Assembly (NCBI GenBank): GCA_002412965.1
Contig: DHWB01000002.1
Span: 262,242-326,241, forward strand
DNA length: 64,000 nucleotides
Reading direction: 5' to 3'
Origin: Desulfomicrobium sp. UBA5193
GTDB lineage: Bacteria; Desulfobacterota; Desulfovibrionia; Desulfovibrionales; Desulfomicrobiaceae
Shown here: positions 17,802 to 25,658 of the stretch, one piece after another
How the letters are laid out: every line of letters starts with the position of its first letter
Numbering within the stretch: the stretch's first letter is position 1
The notes under the pieces: model-generated
Seen by the model: only the letters and a program-made list of their open reading frames with translations
What the model was told of the DNA's origin: nothing
The model's database searches: none
Position numbers and translations under genes: made by a program

Positions 17802-17817
17802 AGCATATGCGGTGCCA
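17802..17817 (-). promoter_or_regulatory. sigma-54 promoter of the first amt-P-II operon
   Basis: On the minus strand the 16-mer is TGGCACCGCATATGCT, against the consensus TGGCACGNNNNTTGCW: the GG and GC elements have the right 10-nt spacing and only one conserved T (position 12) differs. Expected start of transcription near 17790, 27 nt before the ATG. Sequence-only prediction. Confidence 0.8.
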
Positions 17818-17858
17818 ATAGTGGTACAGAGTTGTTTTTGTTGAATATTTGAAGTTAC

Positions 17859-17897
17859 GCGCTTGCCAGCAATGCGCTATTTGTTAATTTATGCGCT
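17859..17897. promoter_or_regulatory. candidate activator sites upstream of the amt promoter
   Basis: An imperfect palindrome GCGCTTGCCAGCAATGCGC (17859-17877) lies about 70-85 nt upstream of the predicted start for amt, and ATGCGCT recurs 19 nt further on. That is the normal place for sites of a sigma-54 activator such as NtrC. The motif is not a clear match to the enteric NtrC site, so the protein is unknown. Confidence 0.3.
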
Positions 17898-18233
17898 CAC
17901 ACTCGCGTGATTTTATGCCTAAAAATAACATTTATGTTTAATTTTGGGTATGCCCTGGATTTTAGGTTGGGAGAGTAACGCAGTTTTGTTTAGTTTGTAT
18001 AAATATTAAATTATTTTAGTATATTATTAGTTTTTTCAATTTTGAAACATTGATTTGGGATGTCTGCTTGTTTTTCCGCGATTTGAGACTTCCCTCGCGT
18101 TTGAAAATTTGCGCCGTGATCTCGTCCTAAAATCTGCCAAGACCCATTCATCCATTGATTTCTCTATGAATGGGGGGCGTGGAGTGAGCGCATCAGGTTT
18201 TGCGTTCCCGGCTACAAAACTGTCTATTCTAAC

Positions 18234-18264
18234 AAAAAAGGCGCGGAAAGGACGCCTCTTTTTT
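18234..18264. terminator. bidirectional terminator inside the amt intergenic region
   Basis: AGGCG (18239-18243) pairs with CGCCT (18253-18257), flanked by AAAAA on the left and six T on the right, so it can end transcripts from either strand. No gene ends here, which is why a short RNA or an insulating role is possible. Confidence 0.6.
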
Positions 18265-18373
18265 AACAAAAAAAGATAATTTACTGCGCATTATGCACGA
18301 AATTGTATCTTGATTTTTTGTTCTCGCGGCCGTGATTTCTTATATTTATCTGATATATTGAGCTAATTTTTCA

Positions 18374-18389
18374 TGGCACTGTCTTTGCT
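18374..18389 (+). promoter_or_regulatory. sigma-54 promoter of the second amt operon (amtB-glnK-glnD)
   Basis: TGGCACTGTCTTTGCT fits the consensus TGGCACGNNNNTTGCW at every position except the weakly conserved seventh. Transcription should begin near 18400, just in front of the GGAGG at 18406-18410 and the GTG start at 18417, giving a very short leader. A candidate activator site lies about 100 nt upstream (18285-18297). Confidence 0.88.
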
Positions 18390-18416
18390 CATCTCCGACA
18401 AAAATGGAGGTGCATT

Positions 18417-19634
18417 GTGAATCCGACTGATACCGCTTTTATCATTATTTGTGCTGCCCTGGTTATGTTCATGACTCCGGGGTTGGCCCTGTTCTATGCC
18501 GGCATGACCCGTTCCAAGAACGCGCTCGGCACGATGATGCAGAGTTTCGCCGCCATCGGCGTCATTACCCTGGTCTGGATTTTCTGGGGTTATTCGCTGT
18601 CTTTTGGGACCGACATCAACGGCCTCATCGGCGGCTTCGACTTTCTGGGCATGGCCGGGGTGGGCATGGAGCCGCACGAGTCTCTGGCCACCAATCTTCC
18701 GCACATGGTCTTCATGATCTTTCAGTGCATGTTCGCCATCATAACCCCAGCCCTGATCAGCGGCGCTTTTGCCGAACGCATGCGATTTTCCGCATTCCTG
18801 CTCTTCATCATATTGTGGTGCACCTTCGTGTATTCCCCTCTGTGCCACTGGGTTTGGGGCGGAGGCTGGATGTTCAAGATGGGCGCTCTCGACTTTGCCG
18901 GAGGAGCGGTCGTGCACATGAGCTCCGCCAGCGCGGCTTTGGCTGCGGCGCTCGTCATCGGCAGGCGCAAGGGCTTCGGCAAGCGCTCTTTCCTGCCGCA
19001 TAACCTGCCCATGACCATGATCGGTACGGCTTTATTGTGGTTCGGCTGGTTCGGGTTCAACGCTGGCAGCGCCCTGGCCGCCAACGGTCTGGCCGGAAAC
19101 GCCTTTGTGACGACGCACATCGCGGCGGCCACAGCCATGCTGGTGTGGCTTTTCGTGGAATGGAAGTGGCACGGTAAGCCCACGACCCTGGGCGCGGCCT
19201 CGGGCGCTGTGGCTGGCTTGGTTGCCATCACTCCGGCCGCCGGTTTTGTCGGCATCGTGCCCGCCGTGATCATCGGCATCGGCGCAGGCCTCTTCTGCTA
19301 CATCGGTGTAAGCCTCAAAGCGCGCTTTGGTTATGACGACAGCCTGGATGTCGTTGGCATCCACGGCGTCGGCGGTATCTGGGGAGCCCTGGCCACCGGG
19401 CTGTTTGCCAACCAGGCCATCAATCCCGCCGGGTTCAACGGGCTCTTCTACGGCAATCCCGGCCAGCTTTGGATCCAGTTCGTTTCCGTCGTGGCCACCT
19501 GTCTCTTTTCTTTCATCGTCTCCTATGTTCTGCTCAAAATCGTCAATGTCATCGTGCCGCTGCGTGTGAGCGATGAAGAGGAAGAGGCTGGACTGGACGT
19601 GGCCCTGCACAGCGAATCGGCCTATCAGGCTTAA
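18417..19634 (+). CDS. amtB: Amt/MEP/Rh ammonium transporter, second copy
   Basis: A 405-residue ammonium channel without the cleavable signal peptide of the first copy; it begins straight with membrane span one (IIICAALVMFMTPGLALFYAGM). The pore histidines are in AVVHMSSASAA and GIHGVGGIWGAL. GTG 18417 is the start: GGAGG is 6 nt upstream and the sigma-54 promoter leaves no room for an earlier one. The two Amt proteins are clearly different, so they are not a recent duplication. It is followed by a P-II gene with Tyr51 and by glnD, which makes a complete ammonium-sensing unit. Confidence 0.93.
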   Translation: MNPTDTAFIIICAALVMFMTPGLALFYAGMTRSKNALGTMMQSFAAIGVITLVWIFWGYSLSFGTDINGLIGGFDFLGMAGVGMEPHESLATNLPHMVFMIFQCMFAIITPALISGAFAERMRFSAFLLFIILWCTFVYSPLCHWVWGGGWMFKMGALDFAGGAVVHMSSASAALAAALVIGRRKGFGKRSFLPHNLPMTMIGTALLWFGWFGFNAGSALAANGLAGNAFVTTHIAAATAMLVWLFVEWKWHGKPTTLGAASGAVAGLVAITPAAGFVGIVPAVIIGIGAGLFCYIGVSLKARFGYDDSLDVVGIHGVGGIWGALATGLFANQAINPAGFNGLFYGNPGQLWIQFVSVVATCLFSFIVSYVLLKIVNVIVPLRVSDEEEEAGLDVALHSESAYQA

Positions 19635-19658
19635 ATCGCAAATCATTTCGGAGGAATC

Positions 19659-19997
19659 ATGAAACGCGTAGAAATAATCACCCGGCCCTATAAGCTGGAC
19701 GAGATCAAGGAAGCCCTGACCGGCATGGGCATTCAAGGCATGACCGTCACGGAAGTGAAAGGGTTTGGACGTCAGCGTGGCCACAAGGAAGTCTATCGTG
19801 GGGCCGAGTATCAGGTCGACTTCGTGTCCAAGGTCAAGATCGAGATCGTCATCAATGACGACATGCTCGACCAGACCCTTGAGGTCATCCAGGCAGCGGC
19901 CAAGACCGGCAAGATCGGCGATGGCAAGATCTTCATCTCCACCATCGACAACGCCATCCGCATCCGCACCGGCGAGTCCGGCGGCTCCGCACTGTAG
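19659..19997 (+). CDS. glnK: P-II nitrogen regulator (GlnK/GlnB) with uridylylation site
   Basis: A 112-residue classical P-II protein. The T-loop reads VYRGAEYQVDF, with Tyr51 at the position that GlnD uridylylates; GRQRGH and the C-terminal RIRTGESG complete the family pattern. In its unmodified state it is expected to block the adjacent AmtB and to adjust nitrogen enzymes; uridylylation under nitrogen limitation releases this. AGGAG precedes the ATG, 24 nt after amtB. A hairpin terminator separates it from glnD, so glnD may be made at a lower level. Confidence 0.93.
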   Translation: MKRVEIITRPYKLDEIKEALTGMGIQGMTVTEVKGFGRQRGHKEVYRGAEYQVDFVSKVKIEIVINDDMLDQTLEVIQAAAKTGKIGDGKIFISTIDNAIRIRTGESGGSAL

Positions 19998-20001
19998 TAT
20001 C

Positions 20002-20029
20002 GGGGCGGCCCCGGCTGCCCCCATTTTTT
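20002..20029 (+). terminator. terminator/attenuator between glnK and glnD
   Basis: GGGGCGG (20002-20008) pairs with CTGCCCC (20015-20021) with one G-T pair and is followed by six T at 20024-20029. It ends one nucleotide before the glnD ATG, so only read-through transcripts would carry glnD, and there is no room for a normal ribosome site. Confidence 0.6.
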
Positions 20030-20030
20030 C

Positions 20031-22529
20031 ATGAGCATCGAAAAATTGCGACACGCACGAGACCTGTACCGGGCGGGGGAGATGGACCAGAGCCATACCC
20101 CCGCCTGGTTTTCCGCGCGCGTGGATGACTGGATACGCCAGGCCTGCACTGACCAGCTCCCCTTGAATGGACAGCATCTGATTCTCGCTCTTGGCGGCTA
20201 TGGTCGCGGCGACCTCTATCCGTATTCGGATATCGATCTGCTTGTCTGCCTGTCCGAAACGGACGCCACGGACTCGGAGCCATTGGCGGAGGCGCTCTTT
20301 CTGCCCCTTTGGGACAACGGCTTTGACGTTGGGCACGGGATCAGGACCTTATCCGAAACCATCAATCTGGCTGCGACCGACTTTGAAGTGCTGTGTTCCT
20401 TGCTGGACGCACGGCTGCTGTGTGGCCCTCAAGTACGCTTTGACTTGTTTCAGGACGCTGTCAAAACACGCATCGCCGCGCATTCCCGTACGGAACTCGT
20501 CGCCTGGCTCGCGAGGCGTCACGAGCTGCGCCACCAGCGATTCGGCGAAACCTCTCACTTGCTTTCCCCGAACGTAAAAGAGGGCAGGGGGGGCCAGCGT
20601 GACCTCCAGACCGTCAACTGGCTGGAAGCCGTGTGCCGCATTGGAGGCGGCGGGCCCGTGTTCCTGTCCGTATCCGAGCGCGTTGCTCTACGCGAGAGCG
20701 CACTTTTTCTGGCGCGGACCAGGATTGCCCTGCATCGCGCGAGCAAGCGCAAAAACGATGTCCTGCACCTTGAAATGCAGCCGGAGATCGCCCAGGTTCT
20801 GGGCTATGGCCCGGCGCAGGACAGGGGCGCCGTCGAGCGCTTCCTTTCGGATTTGCACAAGGCCATGACGGAGATCAAACTGCTCTGCAGGCTTTGTCTG
20901 AACAAGGCCCTGGCCGTTGTCGATGGGCGAGGTCAGGCTGCGGCCCCCGCCGACGTTGGCCTCGATTTTTCCGTTCTTGTCGCCGATCCGGCCAATATTC
21001 TGGAGCTTTTCCGGCACAGTGCGCGAAGCGGCGTGCCTATCGGCTGGCATACCCGGCGTATCATTCAGGAACGATTCCCCGCCTTGTCCGGGTCAGATTG
21101 GCAGCGCGCCATTGTCGCGCGCTTTGAAGAGCTGCTGTGCAGCCCCGTTGCCGCACATGCCCTGGAGCAGATGCTTGAGGTCGGTTTCTTGAATCTTTTT
21201 CTGCCCGAGTTTTCAGGCATCGAGCACCTTGTGCAGTTCGACGCCTATCACAAGCTCCCTGCCGGGCCACATCTGGTCGAGACGGTCCGTCAAGTGGCCT
21301 CTTTTGACAGTGAGCACGAATTTTTGGGTGAATTTCTTTATGCCCACCGCGACGATCCCTGTCTGCGGTGGGCGGCGCTGCTGCATGACATCGGCAAGGG
21401 TAACGGTGATCACGCCGTCCGGGGCGCTGCGCTTTCGCGCGAGATACTGGGGCGGTTTGGGTATGATGCCAATTTTATTGAAGAGTGTGCGACCTTGATC
21501 GAGCATCATCTCCTGCTCGTGCATACGGCCACTCGTCGCGATCTCGGGGAGGAGTCCGTCATTCTCGGACTGGCGACGACGCTGGGTACAGTGCACCGTC
21601 TGGAAACGCTACTCCTCTTGACCTGGGCCGATTCCATGGCCACGGGCCCAAAGGCGTGGAACCCATGGGTCCAGAACCTGCTGCGGGAGACCTATTTCAA
21701 GACGCGCAAGGTCCTGGAATACGGATTTTTTTCTGATCAAACCCGCGTCCACAGGTTGAGCACGGTGCGCGATTCCCTGCGCGCCCAGCGGCCTGAACAT
21801 GTTTCTTCTCAGGAGTTCGAGCGTTTTCTCTCCGTCATGCCGACCAGATATCTGATGCAGACCAGCTCCCGACGTATTTTCGAGCACATTGATCTGGTGC
21901 GGTCCTTTTACGGCCGCAGTGATTCCAGTACGTTTCATCTCGGCTGGGAACACAAGCCTAAAACCAGGTCCTTGCGCGTCACGCTCGTCTCCGTCGATCG
22001 GCCCGGCCTTTTCGCCAGGGTCTGCTCGGCGTTGACCCGTCACGGCCTCTCGGTGCTTGGCGCGGAACTTTGCGTCTGGGATGACAGGACCGTTGTGGAC
22101 GTGTTCTGGGTGACCGAACCTCTTGATCTGCTCTACGCCGATGAGACCATGGACTCATTTCAGGCGAGCCTTGCGCTTCTCTTCGCCGACGAGTCGGAGC
22201 TTGACCGATTCCCGATAAACATTACACCGCGTTTGAAGAAGGTGTTCGCGCTCGATCAGGAATTGGTGCAGGTGCATATGGACAATTGTGCGTCCGACTT
22301 TCACACCATCCTCTCCATCCAGGCACCGGATGTGCCCGGTCTTCTTGCGACGGTCTCGCTCTCGCTGTATCGTCTGGGGATTGATCTGGTTTTTGCCAAG
22401 ATCGCGACGCAAAAGGATAAGGCCATGGACATCCTGCACATCCGGGAGGGAGGCGAAAAGATTGCCGATGAGCAATGCGAAGCACTGGCCCGCTCCCTGC
22501 GGCTTCTGATTTGCAGCCTGTATGCGTGA
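20031..22529 (+). CDS. glnD: [protein-PII] uridylyltransferase / uridylyl-removing enzyme
   Basis: An 832-residue bifunctional sensor of glutamine that adds UMP to, or removes it from, P-II Tyr51. Domains in order: nucleotidyltransferase with GGYGRGDLYPYSDIDLLV (about residues 58-75), a helical domain, an HD domain with LLHDIGKGNGDHAV (about 450) for UMP removal, and two C-terminal ACT domains beginning VTLVSVDRPGLFARVCSAL and SIQAPDVPGLLATVSLSL that bind glutamine. Length is normal. It follows amtB-glnK. Only the GlnK made by this operon has the target Tyr. The start at 20031 lacks a ribosome site; ATG 20082 is another candidate. Confidence 0.92.
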   Translation: MSIEKLRHARDLYRAGEMDQSHTPAWFSARVDDWIRQACTDQLPLNGQHLILALGGYGRGDLYPYSDIDLLVCLSETDATDSEPLAEALFLPLWDNGFDVGHGIRTLSETINLAATDFEVLCSLLDARLLCGPQVRFDLFQDAVKTRIAAHSRTELVAWLARRHELRHQRFGETSHLLSPNVKEGRGGQRDLQTVNWLEAVCRIGGGGPVFLSVSERVALRESALFLARTRIALHRASKRKNDVLHLEMQPEIAQVLGYGPAQDRGAVERFLSDLHKAMTEIKLLCRLCLNKALAVVDGRGQAAAPADVGLDFSVLVADPANILELFRHSARSGVPIGWHTRRIIQERFPALSGSDWQRAIVARFEELLCSPVAAHALEQMLEVGFLNLFLPEFSGIEHLVQFDAYHKLPAGPHLVETVRQVASFDSEHEFLGEFLYAHRDDPCLRWAALLHDIGKGNGDHAVRGAALSREILGRFGYDANFIEECATLIEHHLLLVHTATRRDLGEESVILGLATTLGTVHRLETLLLLTWADSMATGPKAWNPWVQNLLRETYFKTRKVLEYGFFSDQTRVHRLSTVRDSLRAQRPEHVSSQEFERFLSVMPTRYLMQTSSRRIFEHIDLVRSFYGRSDSSTFHLGWEHKPKTRSLRVTLVSVDRPGLFARVCSALTRHGLSVLGAELCVWDDRTVVDVFWVTEPLDLLYADETMDSFQASLALLFADESELDRFPINITPRLKKVFALDQELVQVHMDNCASDFHTILSIQAPDVPGLLATVSLSLYRLGIDLVFAKIATQKDKAMDILHIREGGEKIADEQCEALARSLRLLICSLYA

Positions 22530-22538
22530 AGGGGATGC

Positions 22539-23969
22539 TTACGAGGTGGATTCCTGAATCCATTGATCCAGGGTCAAGGGCTCTTTGAGGCATTGGTATC
22601 TGGGTGCCCAGTCGCATTTCGCCTTCAGCTCCGACCCGTGCTGGATGATGGAGATGGGGCGATCCGAACTGACCACGACGAGGATGACCTGATCATGCTC
22701 GGCCGTGAACCTTAAGGCTGAATTGTATCTGGCTCCGCGAGCGCGGTTTTCCGCAGCCACGGCCCGACCGTCGAGCAGAGAAGCAAAAGCGTTCAATTTC
22801 AGATACATCATATCTATGTGCAGGGCTCCATCGACCTTGGCCAGGGACGTGGCCAGTTCGAGATCCATGTGTCGTTTCAAATCGAGCGGCGACTCCAGAT
22901 GCTGTCCTGATATGTTGGCCAGGGGGCTGCCGTAATCAAGGACCAGCGCGCATCCGTGTTTTCGTTCCTGGGCGCTGCGGACAAGAGTGCCGACCGCCTT
23001 CATGATTGTGTAAATCTTGCTTGAGTCCAGATTGAGTTCAAGCAGAATCTCTTCGAGCTGGACCAGATTAGCGCGGCGGGTGGAGGAGTGGAAACCGCCA
23101 TCGGCAAAGCTGCAGATCGCCTCCTCCTGCACGCGAATGAACCCGTGCCTGCCTCTGAATTCCACGACAACGGAAAAATCCGGCATCCTGCCCGTGCCGA
23201 TGCCGATGATCGTCTGTCCGTCGCTGACCAGTTTGTGCTTGTTGCCCTCCACGGCCTGCAGCAGCTTTCTGATGTGTTTCACGTCCTTCATGGCTGGCCG
23301 TTCGAATTCTCCGAATGTGGCCAGGTAATGCACCCTGTGAACCAGATTCGGTTCGACGAAGATGAGGTCCCCATTCGGCCATTTCCCTTCTTCCTGTGTC
23401 TTGGAGATGTTCAGGACGGCTTCCAGAATGGGATAGACGCGCAGACTCGTATCCGGTCCCAGGCTCTCGTTGCGGACATCGACGATATGGTCGCGCACGG
23501 CATGGGTGGAAAAATTCTGCAGCACGTAGCCCGAGGTCTCCAGGTCCGTGATGCTGCGCGTTCCCAGATCCTGGGACAGCAGGCGGCATGCGTACTCCAG
23601 CCACCTTTCCGTAGGGCCTGTTGAGCACAGGTCCACATGCTGCTCCGTGAACCACATCTGATGATACATGTTCGCAAAGCGACCGCCGTAGGAGATGAGG
23701 CCAGTCAGCTCCATTTTCCTGCATTGGGCCGGATTTTCACCCTGTTCATCCGTTGTGTCTTGCGCCCAGCGTCTGTCCTTGAGGTACAGCTCGCTGAGCC
23801 TAGGCTCATGTCCGCGCAGCAGTTCCTGCGGATCGTATATGCGTACCGGGCTGTCCTTGTCTCGCGCATACACAAGCGCGGCCCGGCTTGGACCTGAAAA
23901 ACGCGTCAGCCCGTTACACAATCCGTCGTGGATATGATCGATGCATTTGGCTAAAAACAGTTCGCGCAT
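22539..23969 (-). CDS. protein with C-terminal DisA_N-type diadenylate cyclase-like domain
   Basis: A 476-residue protein, no signal peptide or membrane span. The C-terminal part (about 335-445) matches the DisA/CdaA nucleotide-binding fold that makes c-di-AMP from two ATP: CALVLDYG, then DGALHID (380-386, containing the DGA catalytic motif), FASLLDGRAVA, and RGARYNSALRF (about 411-421), where canonical enzymes have RHR. Thus DGA is kept and the second motif is changed to RYN. The N-terminal 330 residues are unfamiliar and could be a sensor. It is convergent with glnD (9-nt gap). Whether it makes c-di-AMP, another cyclic nucleotide, or only binds one cannot be told. Confidence 0.7.
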   Translation of the reverse strand: MRELFLAKCIDHIHDGLCNGLTRFSGPSRAALVYARDKDSPVRIYDPQELLRGHEPRLSELYLKDRRWAQDTTDEQGENPAQCRKMELTGLISYGGRFANMYHQMWFTEQHVDLCSTGPTERWLEYACRLLSQDLGTRSITDLETSGYVLQNFSTHAVRDHIVDVRNESLGPDTSLRVYPILEAVLNISKTQEEGKWPNGDLIFVEPNLVHRVHYLATFGEFERPAMKDVKHIRKLLQAVEGNKHKLVSDGQTIIGIGTGRMPDFSVVVEFRGRHGFIRVQEEAICSFADGGFHSSTRRANLVQLEEILLELNLDSSKIYTIMKAVGTLVRSAQERKHGCALVLDYGSPLANISGQHLESPLDLKRHMDLELATSLAKVDGALHIDMMYLKLNAFASLLDGRAVAAENRARGARYNSALRFTAEHDQVILVVVSSDRPISIIQHGSELKAKCDWAPRYQCLKEPLTLDQWIQESTS

Positions 23970-24097
23970 GGCTGACTTCCGGTTATTTTCTCATCTTGCT
24001 ATCGTACGCCAACTTTACGGTCAATGTATCCACGCTTCGCGCCCTTGCGTCTTTTCATCCAGCGCTTAATTCACTGTCATGAAATCAGGAGGTCCTC

Positions 24098-24646
24098 ATG
24101 CATGAAGTCAGTCTCAACCGAGTCATCACGGACTATCTTTCCGGACAGGAAATCATGGAAACAACCTATGAAGACTTGCGGCAGGCCTTGGCCAGGATGC
24201 TCGTCGAAGACAGAAAATATCCCAAAGGATGCATCAGTCCCAAATACGAAGTGAAGTATGCGGTTGATGGTGAATCACAGCAGGTTGCGATCGACCTGGC
24301 TGTATTTTCACCTGAGGGAGAACCGCTACTGGCCATGTTCTTCTGTCCCGGCGAGGTCGGGACCTTTGTGCGGGAAAGTCTGGCGGCTGCCAGGATTCAT
24401 CTTCCCGCGCCATTTCCGCTCGTGGCCGTGACCGACTCCATGGAGCTGCATCTTGTGGAAACAAGGACAGGGGAGGGCATTGCGGATGGTTTTCATGCAG
24501 TTCCCGTGTGGAAGGATTTGCCTTCTCTGGCTGCGGTCCACCCCTGTTTGCCTCTCGGGGAGGACCGGCTGTCCAGGGAGCGCCGGATACTCTTCGCCTA
24601 CGACGGCCTCGGCGGGCCGTGTTGCGGCGGTGAATGCAGTCTGTAG
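24098..24646 (+). CDS. small protein resembling type I restriction HsdR N-terminal domain
   Basis: A 182-residue cytoplasmic protein with a very strong ribosome site (AGGAGGTCCTC before ATG). The segment YEVKYAVDGESQQVAIDLAVF with following EGEPLLAMFFCPGE has the layout of the HSDR_N / PD-(D/E)XK nuclease-fold domain, where a conserved Asp sits in the ID strand and the next strand normally ends E-x-K. Here that place is MFFCPGE, so the catalytic E-x-K is missing and the domain may only bind nucleic acid or another partner. It ends with CCGGEC. It stands alone; no restriction or methylase gene is near. Function unknown. Confidence 0.6.
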   Translation: MHEVSLNRVITDYLSGQEIMETTYEDLRQALARMLVEDRKYPKGCISPKYEVKYAVDGESQQVAIDLAVFSPEGEPLLAMFFCPGEVGTFVRESLAAARIHLPAPFPLVAVTDSMELHLVETRTGEGIADGFHAVPVWKDLPSLAAVHPCLPLGEDRLSRERRILFAYDGLGGPCCGGECSL

Positions 24647-24678
24647 AAAATGGTGCGGCCTAGAGGTCGCACCATTTT
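24647..24678. terminator. bidirectional terminator shared by convergent genes
   Basis: AAAATGGTGCG (24647-24657) pairs exactly with CGCACCATTTT (24668-24678) around a 10-nt loop. The stop codon of the heptose kinase gene (minus strand) is inside the loop, and the plus-strand gene stops two nucleotides upstream, so this hairpin serves both. Confidence 0.85.
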
Positions 24679-25658
24679 TCATGGTGCATGGAGGTCCATG
24701 TGCCGAGGGCTTCCGTCAATTCTTCCTGGGTTATGCCCACCGCTCCCACCTGTCCGACCACCAACCCTGCGGCGCAATTCGCCAGGATGCACGAGCTGAG
24801 CAGGTCGAGCCCGGAACTCAGGCCCAGGGCGATGACGGCGATGACCGTGTCACCCGCGCCGGTCACGTCAAAGACTTTTTTTGCCGTGGTAGGCAGGTGG
24901 TAAACACCCTGGCCCGGCAGGAAGACGGCCATGCCGTCTGCGCCAAGGGTGATGATCAGGCTTGCCAGCTTGTGCTCGGCGATGATCTTTCTCCCTGCCG
25001 AAATGATCTCGTCGCGGTTTGAGATGGGCATCTCTGCCCCTTCGGAGGCTTCCTTCGTGTTCGGGGTCATGCAGTACAAATCTTCGTAGTGGCGGAAATT
25101 GCAGGTCTTGGGGTCCAGAATGATTTTCTGACCTGCCTTTTTTCGACCCGCAAACCAGTCCAGGAATTTCGCGGAGATGACCCCTTTTCCGTAATCAGAG
25201 AGGATGATGGTTTCAAATTTGTCGATCTCGTTTTCCACCATCGCGATCAGCTTCGAAAATTCCTGTCCATCGAGCGCACGGCTCGTCTCTCGGTCCACAC
25301 GCAGCATTTGCTGATGCGCGGCCATGATCCTCGTCTTGAGCGTCGTCTCCCGTGCCTCTGACCTGATGAGGCGGCTTTCCACTTTCAGGTCGGCGCAGAT
25401 CTCCTGCAGATTGTTGCCGTAAAGGTCTTCTCCGCAGATGCTGATCAAGGTGGGTATACCCCCAAGGGTGGCCACGTTCTGGGCCACGTTTCCCGCGCCG
25501 CCGATGCGGGAAATCTGCTGCGTTATCTTGACAATGGGTACCGGAGCTTCGGGCGAAATCCGTTCCACGATTCCCCGTTGGTATTGGTCGAGCATGATGT
25601 CGCCGATGATGAGCACCTTTGAACCAATCATGCGCGAGGCGTTGAAGGCCAAATTCAT
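24660..25658 (-). CDS. rfaE1: D-glycero-beta-D-manno-heptose-7-phosphate kinase
   Basis: A 332-residue ribokinase/PfkB-type sugar kinase. It has IGDIMLDQYQRG near the start, RIGGAGNVAQNVATLGG, and GAGDTVIAVIALG with the catalytic Asp. This is the kinase half of HldE (RfaE domain I), which phosphorylates heptose-7-phosphate at C1 on the way to ADP-heptose for the LPS inner core. The nucleotidyltransferase half is a separate gene at 32171, as is common in deltaproteobacteria. Its start overlaps the parB stop by one base (TAATG) and AGGAG lies inside parB, so translation is coupled to parB. Confidence 0.88.
   Translation of the reverse strand: MNLAFNASRMIGSKVLIIGDIMLDQYQRGIVERISPEAPVPIVKITQQISRIGGAGNVAQNVATLGGIPTLISICGEDLYGNNLQEICADLKVESRLIRSEARETTLKTRIMAAHQQMLRVDRETSRALDGQEFSKLIAMVENEIDKFETIILSDYGKGVISAKFLDWFAGRKKAGQKIILDPKTCNFRHYEDLYCMTPNTKEASEGAEMPISNRDEIISAGRKIIAEHKLASLIITLGADGMAVFLPGQGVYHLPTTAKKVFDVTGAGDTVIAVIALGLSSGLDLLSSCILANCAAGLVVGQVGAVGITQEELTEALGTWTSMHHEKWCDL

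Larger units (their letters stand above)
17818..18373. other. AT-rich intergenic region between two divergent amt operons
   Basis: About 550 nt that are much richer in A+T than the rest of the window, with no convincing gene. It holds candidate activator sites near both ends (17859-17897, and a TGC-N7-GCA element at 18285-18297), a 9-bp hairpin (CCCATTCAT 18143-18151 with ATGAATGGG 18166-18174) and a bidirectional terminator at 18234-18264. The terminator suggests either insulation of the two operons or a short non-coding transcript. Confidence 0.5.

Noticed and set aside
18036..18279. Short open frames on both strands in the amt spacer
   Set aside because: They read through the terminator at 18234-18264, have no ribosome site and no family likeness.
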